Assembly: GCF_014648875.1 (NCBI RefSeq)
Contig: NZ_BMRY01000004.1
Span: 372,001-436,000 of the forward strand
DNA: 64,000 nt
Direction: 5' to 3'
Source: Streptomyces parvus
GTDB lineage: Bacteria > Actinomycetota > Actinomycetes > Streptomycetales > Streptomycetaceae
In this document: piece by piece, positions 52,739 to 59,430 of the stretch
Position numbering within the stretch: position 1 is the first letter of the stretch
Layout of the letters: every line of letters starts with the position of its first letter
Made by a program: the position numbers and the translations under genes
Notes under the pieces: model-generated
Databases searched by the model: none
What the model was told of the DNA's origin: nothing
What the model saw: the letters and a program-made list of their open reading frames with translations, nothing else

Positions 52739-52812
52739 GGTTCCTCCTCGGGTCCTCGGGGCGACTGCCTATCGCCTACCCCGTAAGCGCCCGGTCGCAC
52801 GTTCCCGGTGGA

Positions 52813-53463
52813 TCAGGGCTGTGCGGCCTCCCACAGGAAGCCGTCAGGGTCGGTGAAGGCGCCACCGCTGGAGCCGATGACGATGCGGTGCGAGCCGGTG
52901 CCGTCGGCGGGGACACCGAGATCCTTGGCCAGCGCCCGGTGCTTGTACAGCGCCAGCTTGACGGGGCAGGCGTCACCGGAGGCGAACTCGGCGTACTTCC
53001 CGCCGAAGCTCTTGGCCACGGTCAGACCCCGTCCCACGTAGAACTGCTTGGTGGCCTTCACGTCCTCGACACCGAGCAGCAGGACGACCTCGTCGATGGC
53101 GCGGGTGGCGGGCCCGGTGTCCTTCTTCGCCGAGGTCGCGATCTTCCAGATCGTCCCGTCCGGTGCCTGGACGACTCCGCCGTACCCCCACAGCGACTTC
53201 GTGGCGGGCTTCAGCACCGTGGCGCCGGCGCCGACGGCGGAGGCGACGAAGCCGTCCACGGTGGCCGGGCCGGAGACCGTCAGGGCCAGGGTGAAGCCGC
53301 GAAATCCGGCCGAGGCCGCTTCGGACGCCCGCACGGTGATGTATCTGTCCACACCGAAGGCGCTGTAGAAACGGCGGGCGGCCTCGGGGTCGGCCACCTC
53401 AAGGGTGACGGAGGCGAGGGTCGTGGGGGCTGCGGAGGAAGTGGTGGTTGCCATGTCCTTCAC
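52813..53463 (-). CDS. VOC-family (glyoxalase-like) protein
   Basis: A 216-residue protein with two tandem vicinal-oxygen-chelate half-domains: TLASVTLEVADPEAARRFY near residue 15 and IDEVVLLLGVEDVKATKQFY near 120, each followed by a FTDPDGFLWE-type or QAPDGTIWKI strand. Metal ligands at the usual positions are poorly conserved, so it may be a binding protein rather than an enzyme. GTG 53463 or ATG 53454 could be the start. No partner gene is evident. Confidence 0.78.
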   Translation of the reverse strand: MKDMATTTSSAAPTTLASVTLEVADPEAARRFYSAFGVDRYITVRASEAASAGFRGFTLALTVSGPATVDGFVASAVGAGATVLKPATKSLWGYGGVVQAPDGTIWKIATSAKKDTGPATRAIDEVVLLLGVEDVKATKQFYVGRGLTVAKSFGGKYAEFASGDACPVKLALYKHRALAKDLGVPADGTGSHRIVIGSSGGAFTDPDGFLWEAAQP

Positions 53464-53524
53464 GCTAGAGGCGGGGAGCCGGCCAGGGCTTCTCGAATCC
53501 TGACCGATCCCGCCCTGCCTGCCG

Positions 53525-53995
53525 TCACTCCCGGCCGGAGCCCTCGGTCGCCTCCGACCGCAGCAGCGGGTGGATGACCCCCGGGAAGACGGTCGCCTGC
53601 ACGACCTCCTCGGCCGCCCCGCCCTTGACGACGGTCTCCGCGACGCCCCAGGGCCGCCCGGCCAGGTGGACGGTGAGGGTGTACGAGGAGGAGCAGCCGG
53701 TGCACTCGTAGCGGTCGGCCCAGGTCTCGACCTCGGTGGTGGAGCCCGGGTAGCGCTTCACGTGCCGGTGGCGGGCGTGGCAGTGGTCGCAGGTCTCGCC
53801 GGGTTCGCAGGTCCCGCCGCAGGGGCAGGGCACGTCGAAGGAGTCGGCGGGCGTCCAGCGCTGCACGAGGACGGCGTCGCGGGTGGCGGCGGTGTCCTTC
53901 ATGGCCTTGAGATTGCGGGCGGCGACGTTGTACGACTCGCCGGTGGCGGCCATCCGGTCACGGATGACGTCCTTGCGTCCACGGTTGGTCGTCAT
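53525..53995 (-). CDS. Cysteine-rich putative zinc-binding protein
   Basis: A 156-residue protein. The N-terminal MTTNRGRKDVIRDRMAATGE segment is a basic helix pair found in several Streptomyces small proteins. The middle carries a dense cysteine/histidine cluster (PCPCGGTCEPGETCDHCHAR with later RYECTGC), likely binding zinc. ATG at 53995 has AGGAGG 5 bases upstream. It is divergent from the next plus-strand gene. Function unknown. Confidence 0.7.
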   Translation of the reverse strand: MTTNRGRKDVIRDRMAATGESYNVAARNLKAMKDTAATRDAVLVQRWTPADSFDVPCPCGGTCEPGETCDHCHARHRHVKRYPGSTTEVETWADRYECTGCSSSYTLTVHLAGRPWGVAETVVKGGAAEEVVQATVFPGVIHPLLRSEATEGSGRE

Positions 53996-54217
53996 GTGTT
54001 TCCTCCTGGGTTCACGCAGCCCGCCAGGAGGCCCATGAGTGACATCGGTGCCTCTTTACGGTACCTGTCCGGGCCCGACGTACGGACCCGGCCGCCGGGT
54101 GCTGCGGCTTCCGCGGTGGGGCCAGCTGCCGGTGGCGGCGACCTGTTCGTACCACCGACGCCACGGGGCACGGGCGGGGCGTGACCGCGCCCGGACCGGC
54201 CCGGGTACCGTGCCCGC

Positions 54218-55045
54218 ATGTGCATATCGACAGGTGAGGCGGCGTTCTCCGGCACGATCCTGTACTGCGGGCGTCACCACCACGGCGAGCACGGCCTCGT
54301 CCACGTCCTGGGCTACCAGAACACGGCGGTCAATCTGGCGGACGGCCCGAACGCCATGCTGCTGCACGTGCCCACCAGGCAGCTCACACCGCACCACTTC
54401 CTCTCGGCGGGCCGCTCCGGCGACGTCCTGCGGCGCATGGTCTCCGCCGTGGAGGACGCCGCAGCGGCGGCCGACGGCATCGCGTGGATGGGCGCGGAAC
54501 CGCAGGCGGCCGTCCAGGTCTTCGACCATGACGTCTACACGGTGCTCCTGGCGGACGACCCCACCGCGATCCCGGCGGCATTGTGGCAGGTGCCGCCGCA
54601 CCGGCGCCCCGCCCTCGACCCGGAGCTCCTGCGCTTCTACGCCGAGCACTTCCCGGACCACACCATCGTCGTGTGCTGCTTCGACAACGCGGAAGCGCGC
54701 CAGGCCAAGCCCCTGCTGCTCCGGTACCAGCCCCTGGATCCCGACCGGCTGACCGTGCCGGCCCTGGACAGCCACACCGGCAAGGCACCGGACCTCGACG
54801 CCGCCGTGCCGGTGGACCACTGGGTGCTGTTCTCCACCGACGAGGCCGCCGCCGACTGGGGCGCGCCCGTCGCGTACTCCGGGGGCATGCGCCACAGCCT
54901 GCGCGAGTTCCTGCCCGCAGCGGTCATCGGCCGGCACTACGGAGACGGGCAGACCTTGCCGAACGGGGACTTCACCATCAGCCACAGTGACCTGCTCGGC
55001 GGCGACCCGGACCGCATCGAGCGCTTGCAGCCGGCCCGGCGTTGA
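54218..55045 (+). CDS. Conserved protein with N-terminal cysteine, function unknown
   Basis: A 275-residue protein beginning MCISTGEAAFSGTILYCGR and including HVLGYQNTAVNLADGPNAML. Homologues that I recall in diverse bacteria keep the MC start and the GPNAML segment, which would fit an N-terminal nucleophile after methionine removal, but no domain name can be given. There is no signal peptide. The gene stands alone, with a 220-base upstream gap shared with the divergent cysteine-rich gene. Confidence 0.65.
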   Translation: MCISTGEAAFSGTILYCGRHHHGEHGLVHVLGYQNTAVNLADGPNAMLLHVPTRQLTPHHFLSAGRSGDVLRRMVSAVEDAAAAADGIAWMGAEPQAAVQVFDHDVYTVLLADDPTAIPAALWQVPPHRRPALDPELLRFYAEHFPDHTIVVCCFDNAEARQAKPLLLRYQPLDPDRLTVPALDSHTGKAPDLDAAVPVDHWVLFSTDEAAADWGAPVAYSGGMRHSLREFLPAAVIGRHYGDGQTLPNGDFTISHSDLLGGDPDRIERLQPARR

Positions 55046-55052
55046 CTGCTGC

Positions 55053-55298
55053 TCAGCCCTGGACGGCGTACGAGAGGAAGCTGGTCCAAGAGGCGGGGGC
55101 CAGGGCGAGTTGGGGGCTCTCGTCGAGCTTGGAGTCGCGGACGTGGACGATGGAGGGGCAGGTGGCGACCTCGACGCAGGAGTCGCCTTCGGCGCTGCTG
55201 TAGCTGGACTTGTGCCACTCCAGGGCGACCTCCACGCAGGAATCGCCAGAGCCGCTGCTGTAGCTGCTCTTGAACCAGGCCAGGGGTGTGGTGCTCAT
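55053..55298 (-). CDS. DUF397 protein with internally duplicated motif
   Basis: An 81-residue protein. The DUF397 signature, usually present once, occurs twice: WFKSSYSSGSGDSCVEVA and WHKSSYSSAEGDSCVEVA, followed by VHVRDSK and a short C-terminus. DUF397 proteins accompany XRE/DUF5753 regulators in Streptomyces (BldB/WhiJ-type systems) and modulate them. The ATG at 55298 overlaps the regulator's stop as ATGA, with GAGGAG upstream, so the two are translationally coupled. Confidence 0.88.
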   Translation of the reverse strand: MSTTPLAWFKSSYSSGSGDSCVEVALEWHKSSYSSAEGDSCVEVATCPSIVHVRDSKLDESPQLALAPASWTSFLSYAVQG

Positions 55299-56173
55299 CT
55301 CGCTCCTCGCATCCGCCGCATCAGGCTCTTGGAATCGTCCAACGAGAGAGCCTGTGAACGCATATTGGCACACCGCATCTGGAGCGCGCTGATCACTTTG
55401 AGGTCGGAGACGAACTGTCCGTGCTCCTGCCCTTCCAGATAGCCGAACCACTGGTGATCCGGCGTCTCCAGCAACTGCATCGGCCCGTGTAGACCCGCAT
55501 GGTGATGGCGTACGAGCGGCATGATCTGGATGTCCACGTTGCGCAGCCCGGACAGGTCGAGGATGTGGTCGAGCAGTTCCCTGGTGACCTCCTCCCCGCC
55601 CAAGTCCCGCAGGAATAGGTGCTCTTCGAGGATGAAGCTGAAGGAGGTGTTCGGCCGCTCGCGCAGCAGTTGCTGGCGTTCAAGCCGAGCGGCGAGCTGC
55701 GCCTCGATCTGCTCGTCGCCGAGCGGCGGCAACTGGTCGGTGAACAGCGTCCGTGCGTACGCCGGTGTCTGCAACAGCCCCGGAATCAAGCGGCACTCGT
55801 ACGTGTAGAGGCTCAGCGCCGCCAGCTCCAGTTCTGCCCACTGCCGGAACCAACTCGCCAGCCCCTTCTTCCGGGTCAGATGCTTTGCCGCCGCCAGGAT
55901 CACCCCGAACGCGTCCAGAATGCTGTCCGCGCGTTCCGCGAAGTCCGGCGGCGGGAGGCGGCGGCCCTGTTCGATGGAGGCGACGGTCTCGGGGGAGTAC
56001 CCGACGAGCGGGGCGAACTGTTCCTGCGTCAGCCGCGCCCGCTTACGGAAGGTCTTGACGACCTCCCCGAACATCTTGAGGCTGTACTGCGGTTCGGGCT
56101 CGGGACTGCGCCCGCCGCCGTTGCCGAAGGTCCCGTGGACCGGGCTGTCCATGCTGTCCGAGCCGTGCGTCAT
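55295..56173 (-). CDS. XRE-family regulator with DUF5753 domain (WhiJ type)
   Basis: A 292-residue regulator. The HTH (FGEVVKTFRKRARLTQEQFA through GYSPETVASIEQGRR) occupies residues 33-90, the DUF5753 ligand-like domain 105-285 (LYTYECRLIPGLLQTPAYAR, HHHAGLHGPMQLLE). Paralogues such as WhiJ of S. coelicolor influence sporulation and antibiotic production with DUF397 and ATPase partners. Here DUF397 follows with overlap and the ATPase is divergent across a gap containing a 25-base palindrome, a likely operator. Confidence 0.9.
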   Translation of the reverse strand: MTHGSDSMDSPVHGTFGNGGGRSPEPEPQYSLKMFGEVVKTFRKRARLTQEQFAPLVGYSPETVASIEQGRRLPPPDFAERADSILDAFGVILAAAKHLTRKKGLASWFRQWAELELAALSLYTYECRLIPGLLQTPAYARTLFTDQLPPLGDEQIEAQLAARLERQQLLRERPNTSFSFILEEHLFLRDLGGEEVTRELLDHILDLSGLRNVDIQIMPLVRHHHAGLHGPMQLLETPDHQWFGYLEGQEHGQFVSDLKVISALQMRCANMRSQALSLDDSKSLMRRMRGAR

Positions 56174-56257
56174 GTACGGCCACCTCCCCGCGCGCCTGTC
56201 CTGGTTCGCAACCCGTCCATGCTCACGGAACGTGACCCGTACCGTCTACCCTTCGCG

Positions 56258-56282
56258 CCCGTACGCTGACTCAGCGTACGGG
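56258..56282. promoter_or_regulatory. Candidate operator between the XRE regulator and the divergent ATPase
   Basis: A perfect 25-base palindrome with 12-base arms (CCCGTACGCTGA and its complement) around one central C. It lies 85 bases before the regulator start and 45 before the ATPase start. Confidence 0.6.
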
Positions 56283-56326
56283 TTGGTGACCTGGTGGGCA
56301 GGGGTCGGAGCCCGGAATCTGGGGGC

Positions 56327-56788
56327 ATGGAAGCACCTGCGCAGACCCAACCTCCAGTAACCGTACGTGTGCTCAGGCATCAATACCCGGCGGATCCGCA
56401 CGGCGCCCGGCTCGCCCGCCGTGAAGGCCTGCACAAGCTGCACACCTGGGGCGTCCCGTACCTCAGTGACGCCTCGGAGTCGGCGGCCCTGATCATCGGG
56501 GAGCTGGCGGCCAACGCGGTGACCCACGGCCGCGTTCCCGGCCGCAACTTCGAACTGCGCCTGTCCCACATGCCCGGCGACCCCGAAGCCCCGGGCCTCC
56601 TGCGGATCGAGGTCTCCGACACCCGGGGCGAGCGCCGGCCGCCGGGCCCCGGCGAGATCACGGCTCCGGCGGACGGTTCCGACAGCGGGCGCGGGCTGCT
56701 GATCGTGGAGGCCCTGGCGGACCGCTGGGCGGTGCTCGACCGGAGCCCGGGCAAGACGGTCCGGGCAGAGCTGGACCTGCTGTACTGA
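56327..56788 (+). CDS. Anti-sigma-factor-like ATP-binding protein (HATPase_c)
   Basis: A 153-residue GHKL ATPase of the RsbW/SpoIIAB-like type abundant in Streptomyces. The N box is IIGELAANAVTHGR near residue 57, the G1 box IEVSDTRGERRP near 95 and the G2 box SGRGLLIVEALADRWAV near 120. No kinase or receiver domain is attached. Its place divergent from an XRE/DUF397 pair is the standard WhiJ-type arrangement. ATG at 56327 is chosen; GGGGG precedes it. Confidence 0.88.
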   Translation: MEAPAQTQPPVTVRVLRHQYPADPHGARLARREGLHKLHTWGVPYLSDASESAALIIGELAANAVTHGRVPGRNFELRLSHMPGDPEAPGLLRIEVSDTRGERRPPGPGEITAPADGSDSGRGLLIVEALADRWAVLDRSPGKTVRAELDLLY

Positions 56789-56824
56789 GCGACGGAGCCG
56801 GGCGTGCGGCGGGTGAACTCCCGG

Positions 56825-56869
56825 GCTGTTCTGCCCGTGGCAGAGCTGTTCTGCCACGGGCAGAACAGC
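56825..56869. promoter_or_regulatory. Perfect 20-base-pair inverted repeat, terminator or operator
   Basis: Arms at 56825-56844 and 56850-56869 pair perfectly around a 5-base loop. It lies 36 bases after the ATPase stop and 38 before the next plus-strand start, so it probably terminates the ATPase transcript and may also control the downstream gene. Confidence 0.7.
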
Positions 56870-56907
56870 GGCCGGACCGGGCTCGGCGGTCGGTACGGTC
56901 CCGTCTT

Positions 56908-57654
56908 ATGGCAGCGCTGACAGCGGTGACGACGCGTACGGTCGAGTACCCGGCCGACGGTTTGACGATGGTCGGGTACCTCGCGCTCCCGGCCGGTGCC
57001 GACCCCCGGCCCGCCGTTCTGCTCGGGCCGGAGGGCATGGGGCTCAGCGACATCGAGCGCCGCCGGGCCGACGCGCTGGCCGAGCTGGGCTACGTAACGC
57101 TGGCCTTCGACCTGCACGGCGGGCGCTACCTGGCCGACCCGGAGGAGATGCTGGCCCGTTGCCTGCCGCTGCTCGCCGACCCGGACCGGATGCGGGGCAT
57201 CGGCCACGCGGCGCTCGACGTGTTGCGCGCCGAACCACGGACCGACCCCGACCGGATCGCCGCCGTCGGCTACGGCACCGGGGGAGCCATCGGGCTGGAA
57301 CTCGGGCGCGACGGTGTCGACCTGCGCGCGATCGGAACCGTCAACGCGACGACCACGGGCCGACCGGGCGAGGCGGCGAACATCCGCTGCCCGGTGTGGG
57401 CCGGGGTCGGGTCGGAGGACCCGATCATGCCGCCCGCGCACCGGAACGCGTTCACCGCCGAGATGCAGGCCGCGGGCGTCGACTGGCGCCTCACGGTCTA
57501 CGGCGGCGCATTGCACGCCTTCCACCACCCGACGGTCGACCACCCCACGGTCCCCGGCGTCGGCCACCACCCCCGGCATGCGCGACGCGCCTGGCGCGAC
57601 GTCGTCGACCTGCTCGCCGAGTGCGTGCCTGTGGCGGACGAGCTGGGGGCATGA
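56908..57654 (+). CDS. Dienelactone hydrolase family protein lacking the nucleophile
   Basis: A 248-residue alpha/beta-hydrolase fold of the DLH type. The acid Asp171 (GVGSEDPIMPP) and His203 (YGGALHAFHH) of the triad are present, but the nucleophile elbow reads AVGYGTGGA, with Gly123 where cysteine or serine stands in active members. It may be a pseudo-enzyme or use another residue. The start ATG at 56908 has a weak ribosome site. It follows a strong inverted repeat and faces a decayed MarR gene. Confidence 0.8.
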   Translation: MAALTAVTTRTVEYPADGLTMVGYLALPAGADPRPAVLLGPEGMGLSDIERRRADALAELGYVTLAFDLHGGRYLADPEEMLARCLPLLADPDRMRGIGHAALDVLRAEPRTDPDRIAAVGYGTGGAIGLELGRDGVDLRAIGTVNATTTGRPGEAANIRCPVWAGVGSEDPIMPPAHRNAFTAEMQAAGVDWRLTVYGGALHAFHHPTVDHPTVPGVGHHPRHARRAWRDVVDLLAECVPVADELGA

Positions 57655-57664
57655 CCCAGGTGGA

Positions 57665-57991
57665 CTATGCGGGGTCGCGCAGCGAATGGATCACGCTTCG
57701 GAGGGCCCGGAATGCGCTTTCCTGCTCGTTCTCGGTCATGCCGGCCAGCATTCTGACCTCGACGGCCCTGACCGCCGCGGACGCCTCCTCCAAGCTCTCC
57801 CGCCCACGAGGTGTGAGCTGTGCGGGGAGAACCTTCCCTACTGCCGCCCCGGCGGGCCTGGTCACGTAGCCGTCCCGCTCCAGGGCCCGGAGCAGCACGT
57901 TCATCGACTGGCGTGTCACGAACGCGCCGCGCGCGAGCGCTGACACGAATCGAAGGAGTGCCACCATGCCGGCCACCGGTCCCGACTTCAT
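57665..57991 (-). pseudogene. MarR-family regulator remnant
   Basis: The minus-strand frame reads the recognition helix and wing of a MarR protein (TRQSMNVLLRALERDGYVTRP, LPAQLTPRGRESLEEASAAV, ENEQESAFRALRSVIHSL), but the first 50-60 residues of the fold are missing and the frame runs into the start of the divergent VOC gene. The region upstream of about 57940 has no MarR similarity, so the gene is 5'-truncated. Whether the fragment is expressed is unknown. Confidence 0.65.
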
Positions 57992-58334
57992 CTCGTTCCG
58001 GGCGCGCGACCTCGCCGCCTCGCAGGCGTTCTACGAGCAGTACCTCGGCCCCGTCCGCTCGCCGGCCGGACCTCCGCACGCCGTCGTCTTCGAGACGAAG
58101 CCGATCGCGTTCGCCCTGCGCGAGGTCATTCCCGGCACGGATCTCGCCTCGGTCGCCCAGCCCGGCATCGGTGCCGCGATCTGGCTCCACGCCACGGGCG
58201 TCCAGGCCATCCACGACGCGCTCGCCGCCGACGGTCACACCATCGTCTCGGCAGCGATCGACGGCCCCTTCGGCCGGACGTTCACCTTCGCGGACCCGGA
58301 CGGCTACCACGTCACGCTGCACGATCGTGCGTGA
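57966..58334 (+). CDS. VOC-family protein (single domain)
   Basis: A 122-residue glyoxalase/bleomycin-resistance-fold protein: FISFRARDLAASQAFYEQYLG at the N-terminus and FTFADPDGYHVTLHD at the C-terminus. ATG at 57966 follows GAAGGAG 7 bases upstream. VOC proteins are commonly divergent from MarR-type regulators, as here, though the regulator is decayed. The ligand is unknown. Confidence 0.82.
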   Translation: MPATGPDFISFRARDLAASQAFYEQYLGPVRSPAGPPHAVVFETKPIAFALREVIPGTDLASVAQPGIGAAIWLHATGVQAIHDALAADGHTIVSAAIDGPFGRTFTFADPDGYHVTLHDRA

Positions 58335-58343
58335 CGGGCCGGT

Positions 58344-58407
58344 CCTGTATGGGGGTGATCCCGCGGAGGCGCGTCACGACATCTCCGCGGGATCACCCCC
58401 ATACAGG
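58344..58407. terminator. Perfect 25-base-pair inverted repeat between convergent genes
   Basis: Arms at 58344-58368 and 58383-58407 pair perfectly around a 14-base loop. The right arm is coding: it contains codons for the end of the minus-strand gene (LYGGDPAE region). It probably terminates both converging transcripts. Confidence 0.75.
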
Positions 58408-58781
58408 GAGATCCGCATGTGGTGGTACTGGGCGTACGTGGAGGTGAGCGCCCAAGGGTCGTCGCGCACTTCCAGGAACTCGAGGATCAGCGAGAACAGG
58501 TGGTCCACGGCCTGCCGCTCCTGCTCCGGCTCGAACCGGAGGCTGTCGAATCCTCGGAACTTGAACCCCGGTAGCGCTTGGGCGAGGACCCTCACCATCC
58601 AGTGCTGACTCGACAGCTCTCCCTCCCGTACGGCCAGCCACTCGTGGAACCCGCGAAGCAAGCCGCCGGAACGCGCCTGGTTGAACCCCAGGAGAAGGGC
58701 GGCGGTCGGGTGGTAGGTGCTGCCCAGGCCGTACATCTCCGGATGGTCCCGGACCTGTTCGACGAACTGCTTGTCGTTCAC
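58374..58781 (-). CDS. Hypothetical actinobacterial protein
   Basis: A 135-residue protein starting VNDKQFVEQVRDHPEMYGLG and including YHPTAALLLGFNQARSGGLLRGF. Similar small proteins with this HPTxxLLLGF pattern occur in Streptomyces and some behave like immunity-type accessories, but no function is established. GTG at 58781 has AGGGGAC at a good distance; the frame is open upstream only as antisense to the next gene. Its final codons form half of a 25-base inverted repeat. Confidence 0.65.
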   Translation of the reverse strand: MNDKQFVEQVRDHPEMYGLGSTYHPTAALLLGFNQARSGGLLRGFHEWLAVREGELSSQHWMVRVLAQALPGFKFRGFDSLRFEPEQERQAVDHLFSLILEFLEVRDDPWALTSTYAQYHHMRISLYGGDPAEMS

Positions 58782-58979
58782 TTGTGTCCCCTGAATGCCC
58801 GCTAGCGGTCGACGAAGGAGGCAGTGCTCTCCGGCCGCCCGTCGAAGTGTGTAGCCCCCGAGTGCCGCCCCCGAGAGGTCGAGTCGCCCAGAACGGCAAC
58901 CTATCCTGGGCGCGCAGAGGAAACGTATGCGTGTGTGATTTCGAGACAGTCGGCAGGCCGGTTCCAGTGGGAGAGACGC

Positions 58980-59402
58980 GTGAGCGGGAACAACTTCGAT
59001 CTGCCGTCGAAAGCCACCCCGGAGGTCATCGCTGAGCGCGAGCAACTGGCCGACGAGGCCTGCCGTGCACTGGTTCGGGCGGGTATCTCCGCCTGCGGAG
59101 AGAAGCTCGACGAGGATTCTGGCGGCAGACCCGGTGCGCACGTCCGGGTGGATCCTCTGGCGGGCGGTGGTGTCCTGGTGGACTGGAATGTCCAGGCGGA
59201 ACTGACGGCCGCAGCGGTGGACCTTCTGGAGCGGGGTGTTGATCCATCGCATCTGCCCTGGGAGATCCGCCACTTCGAAACTGTGCAGACCTGTATGCGG
59301 GACGCCGTCCTGGGCATTCTTGCCTCGGCAGGGTTCCAGGTGGAGAAGGCGGACGCGCACAGTTACGGAAGTGCCGTTCAGGTGAAGGGATTCACCCGCT
59401 GA
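58980..59402 (+). CDS. Hypothetical protein, divergent partner of the 58374-58781 gene
   Basis: A 140-residue protein with NFDLPSKATPEVIAEREQLA at the N-terminus and a strand-rich centre (HVRVDPLAGGGVLVDWNVQAEL). No family was recognised. GTG at 58980 follows GGGAGAG. It shares a 198-base promoter gap with the divergent 135-residue gene, so the two may form a functional pair. Confidence 0.6.
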   Translation: MSGNNFDLPSKATPEVIAEREQLADEACRALVRAGISACGEKLDEDSGGRPGAHVRVDPLAGGGVLVDWNVQAELTAAAVDLLERGVDPSHLPWEIRHFETVQTCMRDAVLGILASAGFQVEKADAHSYGSAVQVKGFTR

Positions 59403-59430
59403 CCCCACACGGTCGGATGGCTCTCGGGGC

